Assembly (NCBI RefSeq): GCF_033115175.1
Contig: NC_084843.1
Coordinates: forward strand, 58,072,474 to 58,136,473
DNA length: 64,000 nucleotides
From: Lepus europaeus
Taxonomy: Eukaryota; Chordata; Mammalia; Lagomorpha; Leporidae
Direction of reading: 5' to 3'
The position numbers were made by a program, and so were the translations under genes. A model generated the notes under the pieces. The model ran no database searches. It was not told where the DNA came from and saw only the letters and a program-made list of their open reading frames with translations. Shown in pieces: positions 22,966-32,779 of the stretch; the first letter of the stretch is position 1, and each line of letters starts with the position of its first letter.

Positions 22966-23148
22966 CAGCCATTCCTAAGGATGCACTGCTCTTTGTCTTC
23001 CAGCGACTGGGAAGCAGTGATGATTAAGTGCTTTTCCTGGCTGCCTTCTTCATCCTGTACATCAGTGACTGCTAACACCAGGTATCGGTTATCCATTCCT
23101 CGGCTCAAGACTGTTTTTGGGAAGGAAGCTTCCACCTTGTTCTGAAAT
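22966..23148 (-). CDS. DNA2: DNA2 exon 2
   Basis: 183 nt encoding residues 26-85 plus parts of Leu25 and Trp86. Includes the conserved stretch [11 protein letters not shown] and [19 protein letters not shown]. The acceptor is CTTTAG|ATTTCAG; a second AG eight bases further in would break the frame with exon 1, so the upstream AG is chosen. Donor GGCTG|GTAATT. The segment forms part of the N-terminal OB-like region that precedes the nuclease core in DNA2. Confidence 0.92.
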
Positions 23149-23420
23149 CTAAAGCATATACATACAAAACAATTTTAGCACAAACATGAAATAACAAGCC
23201 ACTCGACCAGTTTCACCTGTAAAGCAGCTGTCTAGTTTTCTAGGTTTGCTTCTCCACAAAGATCTCCAGGTAAAATTAAGACAGCAAAGAACTCCTCCTG
23301 TTATAAAAACTTCCCAGATGCAATGCCATTTTTAAAACAAGCTTATGCTAAGAGCCTTTCCAATTTAACCTCTATGAGTTTTGTGGACCATCTATCACTG
23401 GCAGGATTAAAAACAAATGG
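23149..23420. other. DNA2 intron 1, non-repetitive
   Basis: Nothing recognised. Confidence 0.5.
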
Positions 23421-23752
23421 GGAGGGGGGCAGTGCTGTGGCGTAGTAGGTTAAGCATCTGCCTCAGTGCCGGCATCCCATATGGGCGCCAGTTCCAGTCC
23501 CGGCTGCTCCACTTCCTATCCAGCTCCCTGCTGATGGCCTGGAAAGCAGCAGCAGATGACCCAAGTGCTTGGGCCCCTCCACCTGCATGGGAGATCCGGA
23601 AGAGGCTCCTGGCTCCTGCCTTAGGGTCGGTTCAGCTCCAGCCATTGCAGCCATTTGGGGAGTGATCTAGTGGATGGAAGATTTTTTCCTCTGTTTCTCC
23701 CTCTACCTGTCTGTAACCCCACCTCTCAAAATAAATAAGTAGCCTAAAAAAT
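23421..23752 (+). mobile_element. C-SINE, sense
   Basis: GGGGCAGTGCTGTGGCGTAG head, CAAAATAAATAAGTAGCC end. Confidence 0.88.
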
Positions 23753-24269
23753 ATGGAAAATATTAAACAACGACTACCACTGGTGCAAGCCCTTCCAAAA
23801 GCAGAAGTAAAAGACGTTTTGTACACTATTCTTTTCTGCGCTTTGAGGCGTTCGGGTGACTTACAGATGAGAGGTAAGGATGGCAGGTGTGTTTGCTGGA
23901 AATCCTGAGACATAGAATGACATTGCTTAGAAATCGTCTAGCCCGACCTAGAACTTAGGGTAGAGAATACTTTTATAAACCTGGGGCTAGTCCCTGCGTG
24001 GTACGGAAAGCAAGCTTGTCACACCCGTCGAGACTAGCTCGCTCGTTCATAGAATAACCAGATGTTTTACTGATCAAGGGCAAGTGAATTTGGTAATCCT
24101 TTTACGCACTTGTCCAAGCCGCCTGAACCTCTACAAAAGAATCTCTCCCGTAGAAACCCGCGCTGTTCCTAGTAAGTCCTTCTGAAGTCCTCTCTGTTCG
24201 ACCGCAGCAGGCGTTAATCGGTGTGGGGCCAAATGAGAGGCCAGAGCCATTATCTCCCCCAAGGCCTAA
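23753..24269. other. DNA2 intron 1, repeat-free approach to the CpG island
   Basis: Unique sequence rising in GC content towards exon 1. Confidence 0.55.
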
Positions 24270-24713
24270 GTCGAACAGCCTTCCTGCAACGCTACGGGCC
24301 ACCCAGCTCGCTCAGGGAAGGCTCCAGGGCTCTGTGAACGCCGCACTCGGCTACCCCACCTGGCTGCAGCCCATGAACTGCCCAGGGCTGGCTGCGACGC
24401 CTTAAGGGTCTCTGCAACAGGTGCTGACGGAGAACCGCAAGCGCAAACGCCCCTCGGCACTGCTGAGCCTGGCACCGACACCCGCCACTGCGGCTAAGCC
24501 CAGGGCTCGGCGCTCTCCCTGAGGCTAGTCTCACAACCAAGCAGCCGTCGACGTACGAAGACGCTCCTGCAGGAGGCCGGGACTCCCCACATTCGGCAAA
24601 GAGGCGAAATCAAGGGGAAGCCTCAGCGGCGGGCCGGGCCGCGGCGGCCTCTCCCGCTGCCGCCTTTCAAATCTCCCGCTGCGCTCCCACAGCCTCCCCG
24701 CGCCTCAGCTCAC

Positions 24714-24787
24714 AGCTCCGGCGGCCGCGCGGCCTCCTCCCCGAAGGTCTTCTCCATGAGCAGCTCCAGGTCGTCCAGCGGCTCCAT
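24714..24787 (-). CDS. DNA2: DNA2 exon 1 (coding part)
   Basis: Encodes the first 24 residues (MEPLDDLELLMEKTFGEEAA, then RPPE) and two bases of Leu25. The start at 24787-24785 is in a strong context (G at -3, G at +4). An in-frame TGA at 24812-24814, nine codons upstream, excludes a longer N-terminus on the unspliced 5' end. The donor reads GAGCT|GTGAGC. The exon matches the acidic N-terminus of human DNA2 with several substitutions. It lies inside a CpG-rich block, typical for the first exon of a housekeeping replication gene. Confidence 0.9.
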
Positions 24788-24903
24788 CCCGGGCGCGGAG
24801 ACCACACACTGTCACCGGGGAACCTCGGCAGAGTGGGGGACGACGAGCAACAACACAAAAACCGCCGAAACGCGGGAAAGGGACGAGCGTCCGCGCGGCG
24901 CGG

Positions 24904-24913
24904 GCGCATGCGC
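24904..24913. promoter_or_regulatory. NRF1-type palindrome
   Basis: GCGCATGCGC, a perfect match to the NRF1 consensus, about 120 bases upstream of the DNA2 start codon. NRF1 drives many replication and nuclear-encoded mitochondrial genes; DNA2 acts in both compartments, so the site is plausible but untested. Confidence 0.6.
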
Positions 24914-24933
24914 CGGCGCGCCGAGGCCCCGAG

Positions 24934-24952
24934 TGACGTGCGCGGGGCGGGC
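24934..24952. promoter_or_regulatory. CRE-like TGACGT and adjacent GC box
   Basis: TGACGT at 24934-24939 is a half CRE/ATF site. GGGGCGGGC at 24944-24952 is a Sp1-type GC box. Together with the NRF1 motif 20 bases away they form a compact TATA-less promoter module. Confidence 0.5.
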
Positions 24953-25070
24953 CCGGCAGCGCCGGCGACTACACGTGGAGCGCCGCACCTGCCGGGCGTG
25001 CGCCGCCTGGCCCCAGGCCTGCAAAACCGGAGTCTTCATCCCGGCCCAGGCTGAAAGCGCAACGCTCTGG

Positions 25071-25490
25071 CCCGAGCCAGACACACGCTGTTGGTTTGAG
25101 CAGCAGCATCTGGAGTTGGCCCAAACCAGCTGCCCGTGCTGGCCTCTGGAATTTCGCATCACAATCTCTTTTTTGCTGGAAAACTCGTTGAGAAAGAGAG
25201 ACGGATAGGAACTCCCTCATAACGCAGCGACGAAATCTACAAAACTTCCACTATCTGCACCCGTCTTACGACCCTTACACACTTTTTCGCAATGCTGAAT
25301 ACGTATTCCTCCCAGAAGTGGTTACTCCCCCACTCCGTACCCCGGATCTCAAGGCTTCTGGCACTGTCCATGGCATTGCTGCTTCAGTTACGCCGTCATT
25401 TTCTCCTATAATCAACCTCACCCACACTACTGGATTGCTACCACATTTTTAATAGGACCCAGTTTCTCCCATCTTTAAAAGATGTTAGAT
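25071..25490. other. DNA2 5' flank, non-repetitive
   Basis: Unique sequence; CpG density falls off. No second gene recognised in either orientation. Confidence 0.5.
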
Positions 25491-25823
25491 TGGGGCCTGT
25501 ACTATGGCTTAGCAGGTAAAGCCACAACCTGTGTTGGATACATCTAGATGGACGCTGGTTCAAGTCCCGGCTGCTCCACTTCAGATCCAGCTACCTGCTA
25601 ATGCTCCTAGGAAAGCAGCAGAAGATAGCCCAAGTACTTGGGCCCCTGCACCCACGTGGGAGACCTGAAAGAGGTTCTTGGCTCCTGGCTTTGGATCGGT
25701 GCAGCTCTGGCCGTTGTAGCCATCTGGGGAGTGAACCAGCGGATGGAAGACCTCTCTCTCTGTCTCTACCTCTCTCTGTAACTCTTTCAAATAAATAAAA
25801 TAAATCTTAAAAAAAAAAAAAAG
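25491..25823 (+). mobile_element. C-SINE, sense
   Basis: TTGGGGCCTGTACTATGGCT head, AAAATAAATCTT(A)n end. Confidence 0.88.
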
Positions 25824-25831
25824 GATTTTGT

Positions 25832-25970
25832 TGTGCTGTATTTTGACACAGTGGGTTAAGCAGCTGCCTGGGAAACCCACATTCGGTAACGGAGTGCCAG
25901 TTGTTGGAGCCCAGCTACTCCACTTCTGATCCAGATTCTTGCTAATACACCTGGGAAGCAGCAGATGGCG
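25832..25970 (+). mobile_element. C-SINE, sense, 5' part only
   Basis: GTTGTGCTGTATTTTGACAC head to AGCAGCAGATGGCGCC; stops without tail at the L1M sequence. Confidence 0.7.
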
Positions 25971-26560
25971 CCTAAAGAACTTGAAAGAAAATGAGAATAA
26001 ATCTAAAGAGTATAAATAAGGACAGCAGTTTCTCGAAAACAATAAACACTGAATTACCATATGAGATAGCAACTTTTTTTTTTAAAGATTTATTCATTTA
26101 TTTGAAAGGCAGAGTTACACAGAGAGAAACAGAGAGATCTTCCATCTGTTAGTTCACTACCCAAATACCTGCAACAACCAGTTGAGCCAGAGTAAAGCCA
26201 GGAGCCCAGAAGTTCATCTGGGTCTCCCACGTGTGTGGCAGTAGCCCAAGTATTTGGGCCATCTTCTGCTGCCTTCTCAGGTGCATTAACAGAGAGCTGG
26301 AAGTGGAATAGCTGGGACTTGAACACGCGCCCATATGCAACACCAGTTTTGTAGGTGGCGGCTTAACCTGCTATACCACAACACCAGCCTCAAGACAGCA
26401 ATTTAACTTTTGGATCTACACCTAAAAGAATTGAATATAGGGACTCAAACAGAGATTTGTAAATTTTATGTTCAGAGTGTCATTATTCACAATAAGAGTT
26501 GAAAAAACTCAGTGCCCATAAACAGATAAATGGATGAACAAAATGCATAATTTTATTTGT
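25971..26560 (+). mobile_element. Old L1M 3' fragment
   Basis: ACACTGAATTACCATATGAG (26048) and, after a SINE, CATTATTCACAATAAGAGTT and ATAAACAGATAAATGGATGA: the generic L1M 3' region, sense orientation, split by a SINE at 26073-26391. Confidence 0.65.
26073..26391 (-). mobile_element. C-SINE, antisense
   Basis: Inserted into L1M; target repeat GAGATAGCAAC / AGACAGCAAT. Confidence 0.88.
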
Positions 26561-26731
26561 TTGTTTTCATCTACTTGAAAGGCAGAGCAAGAGAGAGAGA
26601 GACAGAGACAGAGATATATCTTCCATCTGCTGGTTTACTCCCAAATTGCCCACAACAGCCAGGGCTGGGCCATGGTAAAGCCAGGAGCCCATCCAGAACT
26701 CCATCCAGGTCTCCCACATAGGTGGCAGGGA

Positions 26732-26770
<39 letters not shown>

Positions 26771-27188
26771 ATCTATTTGAAAGGCAGAGTTACAGAGAGG
26801 CAGAGGCAGAGAGAGAGAGGTCTTCCATCCACCTGTCTACTCCCCAGATGGTCACAACAGCCAGAGCTGTGCTGATCTGAAGCCAGGAGCCAGGAGCTTC
26901 TTCTGGGTCTCCCACACAGGTGCAGGGGCCCAAGGACACAGGCCATCTTCTACTGCTTTCCCAGGCTATAGCAGAGAGCTGGATTGGAGGTGGAGCAGCT
27001 GGGACTTGAACTGGCGCCCCTATGGGATGCCGGCCCTGCAGATGGCGGCTTTACCTGCTGCACCACAGCGCCAGCCCTGGGACTCACATACATGAGCCAT
27101 CAGGTGTCTGTGGCTTCCCATAGTGCACATGAACAGAGAGCTGGGTCAGAAGCAGAGTGGGCAGGACTCAGACCAGGCACTCCGATGG
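26553..27188 (-). mobile_element. Antisense C-SINE split by another antisense copy
   Basis: Parts 26553-26712 and 27077-27188; GGGACTC repeated at the split. Confidence 0.82.
26713..27076 (-). mobile_element. C-SINE, antisense, nested
   Basis: About 28 T then AAGATTTATCTATTTGAAAG, ends CAGCGCCAGCCCT. Confidence 0.9.
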
Positions 27189-27302
27189 GGCTGCAGCCAT
27201 TTGAGGAATGAACCAACAGATGGAAGACCTCTCTCAGTCTCTGTCTCTGCCTCTCTCTGTAACTGTGCATTTCAAATAAAATAAATAAATCTTAAAAAAA
27301 AA
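27189..27302 (+). mobile_element. C-SINE 3' third, sense
   Basis: CTGCAGCCATTTGAGGAATG to AAATAAATAAATCTT(A)n; fused to the end of an antisense copy. Confidence 0.75.
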
Positions 27303-27303
27303 A

Positions 27304-27533
27304 TGGAGAGGTCTTTTATCCACTGATCCACACCTCAAACGCCCACCAACAGCTGGAGCTGCTGAAGCCAACAGCCAGGAACTCAGTTTGGGACTCCTTC
27401 CTGAATGTCAGGGACCCAAGTACTTGAGCAATAGCAGAACCCTGCAACTGGAAACAGAGCTGGGACTCAAACCTAGCCACTGGGATGTGGCCATCCCAAG
27501 CAGCATCTTACCTGTGTGCCAAAAGCGTGCCCC
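27304..27533 (-). mobile_element. C-SINE, antisense, old
   Basis: GAGGTCTTTTATCCACTGAT to CCAAAAGCGTGCCCCTG. Confidence 0.75.
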
Positions 27534-27632
27534 TGCTGAATAGTATTTGGTTGTGTGAATTCACATTTATTCAGCCAGTCTCCTGATGATGGACAATGAC
27601 TACTTTTAATGAAGCTACTACAAATAGTCTTC

Positions 27633-27928
27633 CTTTTTTCCCAAATATTTATTTATTTAATTAATTGAAAGGCAGAATTACAGAGATCTTCCATACACTG
27701 GATCATTCCCCAAATGGCCACTATAGCCAGGGTGGGGCCAGCCCGAAGTCAGGAGCCAGGAGCTTTGGGTAGAGAGGCCCAGGCACTTGGACCATCTTTT
27801 GCTGCTTTCCCAGAGACATTAGCAGGGAGTTGGATTGGAAGTGGAGCAGCCGGGACTCAAACCGGCACCTTTATGGAATGGCAACATCGCAGTCAGCAGC
27901 TTAAACTGCTATGCCACAACGCTGGCCC
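27633..27928 (-). mobile_element. C-SINE, antisense
   Basis: Inserted in L1M; CTACAAATAGTCTTCC / CTACAAATATTCTT flank it. Confidence 0.88.
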
Positions 27929-28034
27929 CTACAAATATTCTTACACAAGACTTTTTGTGTATATGTTTTTATTTCTCTTGTGAAGTATTTTGAAATGAAA
28001 TTTCTGGGCCATACATCAGTTAATAAGGAACTGC

Positions 28035-28376
28035 TGGGTGCTGGTGTTGTGGCACAAAGGTTTAAGGCCCCCGGCCTGTGGCATCCTGCATGCCATATGT
28101 CCACTGGTTCAAGTCCCAGCTGCTCCACTTCCCATCCCACTCTCTGCTAATGCTCTTGGGTAAGCAGTATAGAGTGGCCCAAGTCCTTGGGTCCCTGCAC
28201 CCACGTGGGAGATCCAGAAGAGGATCCTGGCCCCTGGTTTCAGAAGGGCCCAGCTCCAGCCATTGCATCCATTTGGGTAGCGAACCAGTAGACAGAAGAC
28301 CTCTCTTTGTCTCTGCCTCTCTCTATAATTCTTTCAAATAAATAAATCTTTAAAAAAAAACTACAAAAACAAAAAA
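28035..28376 (+). mobile_element. C-SINE, sense
   Basis: Target repeat ATAAGGAACTG on both sides (28022, 28379). Confidence 0.88.
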
Positions 28377-28455
28377 ACATAAGGAACTGTCAGATGTGTA
28401 TTCAAAGTGGCTGTAACATTTTATACTATATTATCAATGAATGAAAATTTCAGTT

Positions 28456-28688
28456 TTTTTGTTTTAAGATTCATGTACTGGGGCTGGCCCAGTGGCGCTT
28501 CATCTTTTTCCAGGTCTCCCATGTGGGTGCAGAAGTCATGCACTTGGACCATCTTTTGCTACTTTCCCAAGCCCATTAGCAGGGAGTTGGATTGGAAGTG
28601 GAGCAGCCAGGACTCAAACCAGTGCCCATATGGGATGCCCATGTCACAGGCGGCAGCTTTACCCCCCCTATGCCACAAGGTTGGTCCC
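28456..28688 (-). mobile_element. C-SINE, antisense, with a displaced sense head piece
   Basis: GGGGCTGGCCCAGTGGCGC (28479-28497) is a sense head sitting inside an antisense copy that otherwise lacks the matching stretch. Confidence 0.7.
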
Positions 28689-28985
28689 TTTTTTAAAAAA
28701 GATTTATTTATTTGAAAGACAGAGTTGCAGAGAGAGAGGGAGCCACAAAGAGATCTTCCACCCACTAGTTCACCCCTCAAACATCTGCAACAGCGGGGGC
28801 TGAGACAGGCTGAAGCTAAGAGACAGGAGGCAGGAGCCTCATTCCTGTCTCCCAGTGGCTTCAGGACTTGAGCCATTAGCAGGGAATGGGGTCGGAAGTG
28901 GAGCAGAGGGACATGAACTGGCACCCACATGAGATGCTAGCACTGCAGGCAGCAAATTAACCCACTGTGCCACAACACCAGACCC
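28689..28985 (-). mobile_element. C-SINE, antisense
   Basis: AAGATTTATTTATTTGAAAG to CCACAACACCAGACCC. Confidence 0.87.
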
Positions 28986-29042
28986 AGAAAATTCGAGTGT
29001 CTATGGATCTTTGACAACAGTTGATGCTGTCAGCCGTTTTAG

Positions 29043-29046
<4 letters not shown>

Positions 29047-29078
<32 letters not shown>

Positions 29079-29401
29079 GGCAGAGTGGACAGTGAGAGAG
29101 AGAGACAGAGAGAAAGGTCTTCCTTTTTGCCGTTGGTTCACCCTCCAATGGCCGCCGCGGCCAGTGCGCTGCAGCCAGCGCAGTGCGCTGATCCGAAGCC
29201 AGGAGCTAGGTGCTTCTCCTGGTCTCCCATGGGGTGCAGAGCCCAAGCACTTGGGCCATCCTCCACTGCACTCCCGGGCCATAGCAGAGAGCTGGCCTGG
29301 AAGAGGGGCAACCGGGACAGAATCCGGCGCCCCGACCGGGACTAGAACCCAGTGTGCCGGCGCCACAAGGCGGAGGATTAGCCTATTGAGCCGCGGTGTT
29401 G
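29047..29401 (-). mobile_element. Young C-SINE, antisense
   Basis: Target repeat GCCGTTTTAGTCTT at 29033-29046 and 29402-29415, perfect. Confidence 0.93.
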
Positions 29402-29519
29402 GCCGTTTTAGTCTTAATTTGTATGACTCAATCACTGATGATATTAAGTACTTCATCATGAATTTGGTCACTTGTATATCTTCCTTTGTAAAATGTCTGT
29501 TTAAATAATTCGCCCATTT

Positions 29520-29884
29520 TGGGAGCAGTCATTGTGGTTCAGCAGGTTAGCCACTGCCTACAAAGCCATCATCATCACATATGAGGGCTGGTGCAAGTAC
29601 TAGCTGCTCCACTTCTGATAGAGCTCCCTGCTAATGCACCTGGTAAAGCAGCAGAAGATGGACTAAGTCCTTGGGCCACTGCCACAAACCCAGGAGACCC
29701 AGATAGGGGTCCAGGCTCCTTCCTGGCTTCGGCCTGGCCAAATTCTGGCCATTGTGTCCATTTTGGAGAGTGAACAAGCAGATAGACACCGTTTCTCTCT
29801 ATATATTTCTCTGCCTTTCAAATAAATCTTTAAGTGTGTAACTCTGACTTTCAAGTAAATAAATAAATCTTAAAAAAAAAAAAA
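29520..29884 (+). mobile_element. C-SINE, sense, with doubled 3' end
   Basis: After the tail at 29834 a second tail unit follows (GTAACTCTGACTTTCAAGTA and AAATAAATCTT(A)n). Confidence 0.82.
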
Positions 29885-29885
29885 G

Positions 29886-30207
29886 AGAGATTTATTTATT
29901 TGTTTGTTTGAAAGGCTGAGTGGTAGAGAGAGGAGAGACAGAGATCTTCCATATACTGGTTCATACCCTAAATGGCTGCATTGGCCAAGGCTGGTCCAAG
30001 CCAAAGTCAGGAGACCAGGACTCCATCATTGTCTCCCACGTGAGTGGCAGGGACCCAAACATTTGGAGCATCTTCTACTGCATTCCCAGACCCCATCAGC
30101 AGGGATATGGTTCAGAAGCAAAGCAGCTGGGAATTGAACCAGCCCTCCCATATGGGATACCGGTGTTGCAAGCCATGATTTAACCCACTGTGCCACAAAG
30201 TCGACCC
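29886..30207 (-). mobile_element. C-SINE, antisense, old
   Basis: GAGATTTATTTATTTGTTTG to CCACAAAGTCGACCC. Confidence 0.82.
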
Positions 30208-30208
30208 T

Positions 30209-30513
30209 TCTTTCTTTTTTTAAATATGAATTTCAAGTTTTATTTGAATACAGAGACAGAGAAAGAGAAAGCTCCCATCTACTGGTTCACTCCTAAATGC
30301 CTACATGGCACTGGCCAGGGCCAGAACCAGGAGCCGGGAATGCTACTCTTTATCCCACATGATGGCAGGAACACAATCACTGGAACCATCACCACTGCCG
30401 TTCAAGGTCCCCATTAGTAAGAAGAGGGGGTCCGGAGCCAGAACAAGGTATTGAACACAGTTTCTCCAAAGTGGGACATGGGCATCTTAAAAGCTAGCTA
30501 AATGCCAGTCCCA
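30209..30513 (-). mobile_element. C-SINE, antisense, old
   Basis: TTTTATTTGAATACAGAGAC to CTAAATGCCAGTCCC. Confidence 0.75.
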
Positions 30514-30518
30514 AAACT

Positions 30519-30852
30519 TTTTTTTTTTTTTAAGATTTATTTTATTTATTTGAAAGACAGAGTCACAGAGAGAGGTAGAGACAGAGAGAGGGGTCTTCCA
30601 TCTGCTGGTTCACTCCCCAAATGGCCACAATGGCCAGAGCTGTGCAGGTCCGAAGCCAGGAGCCAGGAGCTTCTTCTGGGTCTCCCACTTGGTGCAGGGA
30701 TCCAAGAACTTGGGCCATCCTCCACTGCTACCCCAGGCCACAGCAGAGAGCTGGATTGGAAGAGGAGCAGCTAGGACTTGAACCCGCGCCCATATGGGAT
30801 GCCAGCACTTCAGGCCAGGACCTTAACCTGCTGCGTCTTAGTGCCGGTCCCT
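30519..30852 (-). mobile_element. C-SINE, antisense
   Basis: AAGATTTATTTTATTTATTT to TTAGTGCCGGTCCCT. Confidence 0.9.
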
Positions 30853-30879
30853 AAAACTTTATTTTTAAATCGTCCTTTT

Positions 30880-31281
30880 CTTGAACTATTTGTACTTCAT
30901 TTCTTCTACTAGAGTTTAAAGTCTCCAAAAACAGAGACTAAGACCTTCTTTCCCAGCAGTAAAAGTCACTAAGCACCTGTTACATTACAGTGTCATACTC
31001 TATGCTGCTTGCTGGCGACAAAGACATGACTCTACCTTTGAGGGGCAGGAGGATATGGATCAACAGGCAGCCATAAAGCTTGGTATATACACTATTAAAG
31101 AAATACCTAGTGTTAAGTGTTGTACAGATTGCAGTGTTTGACTGCAAGTATAGCTAATGGGCCTCCCGAGGGAAGTCTCCCAAAATGCTGACACAATGCC
31201 TGGGACTAGAGGTGTTGAATAAACTAATGTTTAGAACTCTGGTGGAGAATGGAGTGACATACTATTATATATACACCTAGC
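30880..31281. mobile_element. Ancient L2/MIR3-like remnant (weak)
   Basis: AAAACAGAGACTAAGACCTT, CACCTGTTACATTACAGTGT and CAATGCCTGGGACTAGAGG resemble mammalian-wide L2-type 3' ends. Too diverged to assign firmly. Intergenic. Confidence 0.35.
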
Positions 31282-31294
31282 AACATTTCCACTT

Positions 31295-31450
31295 TACTTG
31301 GGCCATCCTCCACTGCCTTCCCGGGCCATAGCAGAGAGCTGGCCTGGAAGAGGAGCAACCGGAACAGCATCCAGCGCCCCAACTGGGACTAGAACCCGGT
31401 GTGCCGGCGCCGCAGGCAGAGGATTAGCCTATTGAGCTGTGGCGCCGGCC
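31295..31450 (-). mobile_element. Young C-SINE without its 3' half, clean target duplication
   Basis: Only the first 156 bases of the element (head to GGATGGCCCAAGT). AACATTTCCACTT at 31282-31294 and 31451-31463. No A-tail. Confidence 0.92.
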
Positions 31451-31680
31451 AACATTTCCACTTCTATACAGACAACCATTGAGAGCTAAAGGTGATAACT
31501 TGCTCTGTCCCATTCTATAGACCACAGGTTTATATCCAATGAAAAGCAGAAAAAGAGGGACAATGAAGATAAAAAAAGAAATCAACTGCTAATCTTCAGA
31601 TTATCCAGCAAAATGCACTGTGGGTTATTAATCAGAAATAAACCAGACAGAAACACTGTCATTATTTTAAATATTCTTCA

Positions 31681-32007
31681 GGGCTAGCAGCAAGTTAAAG
31701 CTGCTAACGTGTGATGCTGGCATACCATAGGTGCACTGGTTCGAGTTCCAGAAGCTCTACTTCTGATCTGGCTCCCTGCTAAAGCACCACCCAGGAAAGC
31801 AGAAGAGGATGGCCCAGGTTCTTGAGTTCCTGCACCCAGGAGGAAGACCCAGAGGAAGGTCCTAGCTTCTGGCTTTGGCTTGGCATAGCCCCGGTCACTG
31901 TGGCCCTTTGGGAAGTGAGCCAGTGAATGAAAGATCTCTCTATGTGTCTCTCCTTTCTGTGATGCTTTCAAATAAACAAATAAATATTAAAAAAAAAAAA
32001 AGTAAAT
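31681..32007 (+). mobile_element. C-SINE, sense
   Basis: Target repeat AAATATTCTTC at 31669-31679 and 32008-32018. Confidence 0.88.
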
Positions 32008-32018
32008 AAATATTCTTC

Positions 32019-32266
32019 GGGGCTGGCGCTGTGGCATAGCAGGTAAAGCCGCCGCCTGCAATGCCGGCATCCCATATGGGTGCCGGTTCGAGTCCAGGCT
32101 GCTCCATTTTTGATCCCCTGGGAAAACAGTAGAAGATGGCCCAAGTGTTTGGGCCCCTGCACCTGTGTGTGAGACTGGGAAGAAGCTCCTGGCTCCTGGC
32201 TTCAGATCAGTGCAGCTCCAGCCATTGTGGCCAATTAGGGAGTGAACCATCAGATGGAAGACCGAC

Positions 32267-32298
<32 letters not shown>

Positions 32299-32360
32299 CT
32301 CCTCTCTCTGTGTAACTGTGACTTTAGAAAAAAATAAATATTTAAATAAATGAAAATATT
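32019..32360 (+). mobile_element. C-SINE, sense, inserted at the same site
   Basis: GGGGCTGGCGCTGTGGCATA head directly after the second AAATATTCTTC; (CT)n run at 32266-32292. Confidence 0.9.
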
Positions 32361-32413
32361 TAAAAACAAATATATATGCATATTATTCCATTCTGACTTC
32401 TTATGTTTAGCAT

Positions 32414-32727
32414 TTATTAAGATTTATTTTATTTATTTGACAGAGTTACAGAGAGAGGTAGACAGAGAGAGAGAGAGGTCTTCGATCAGCTGGTTCAATC
32501 CCCAAATGGCTGCAACGGCTTGATCCGAAGCCAGGAGCAAGAAGCTTCTTCTGGGTGTCCTACACGGGTGCAGGGGCCCAAGGACTTGGGCCATCTTCTA
32601 CTGCTTTCCCAGGTCACAGCAGAGAGCTGGATCAGAAGTGGAGCGGACTGGACTTGAACTAGTGTCCATATGGAATACTGGTGCTGCAGGCTGGAGCTTT
32701 AACCCACTGCACCACAGCACCAGCCCC
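32414..32727 (-). mobile_element. C-SINE, antisense, at the SLC25A16 3' boundary
   Basis: Target repeat TATGTTTAGCAT at 32402-32413 and 32728-32739. Confidence 0.92.
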
Positions 32728-32779
32728 TATGTTTAGCATATTTGCTTCAATAATATAGTTAAAAGAAAGACACTTTTGA

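Larger units (their letters stand above)
24270..25070. promoter_or_regulatory. DNA2: CpG-rich promoter region of DNA2
   Basis: Dense CpG dinucleotides cover exon 1, the start of intron 1 and about 280 bases of 5' flank, in strong contrast to the AT-rich, CpG-poor surroundings. No TATA box is visible at a fitting distance. Motifs upstream of the start codon are an NRF1 palindrome, a GC box, a CRE-like TGACGT and an E-box CACGTG at 24972-24977. The block contains no SINE although both flanks are full of them. Extent is by eye, not calculated. Confidence 0.8.
27534..29520 (-). mobile_element. Old L1M 3' fragment, antisense
   Basis: Pieces at 27534-27632, 27929-28034, 28379-28455, 28986-29045 and 29402-29519 read as the reverse complement of an L1M 3' end (CTACAAATATTC, TCTGGGCCATACATCAGTTA, GAATTTGGTCACTTGTATAT, ATTCGCCCATTTTG). 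Five SINEs are inserted into it. Confidence 0.65.
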
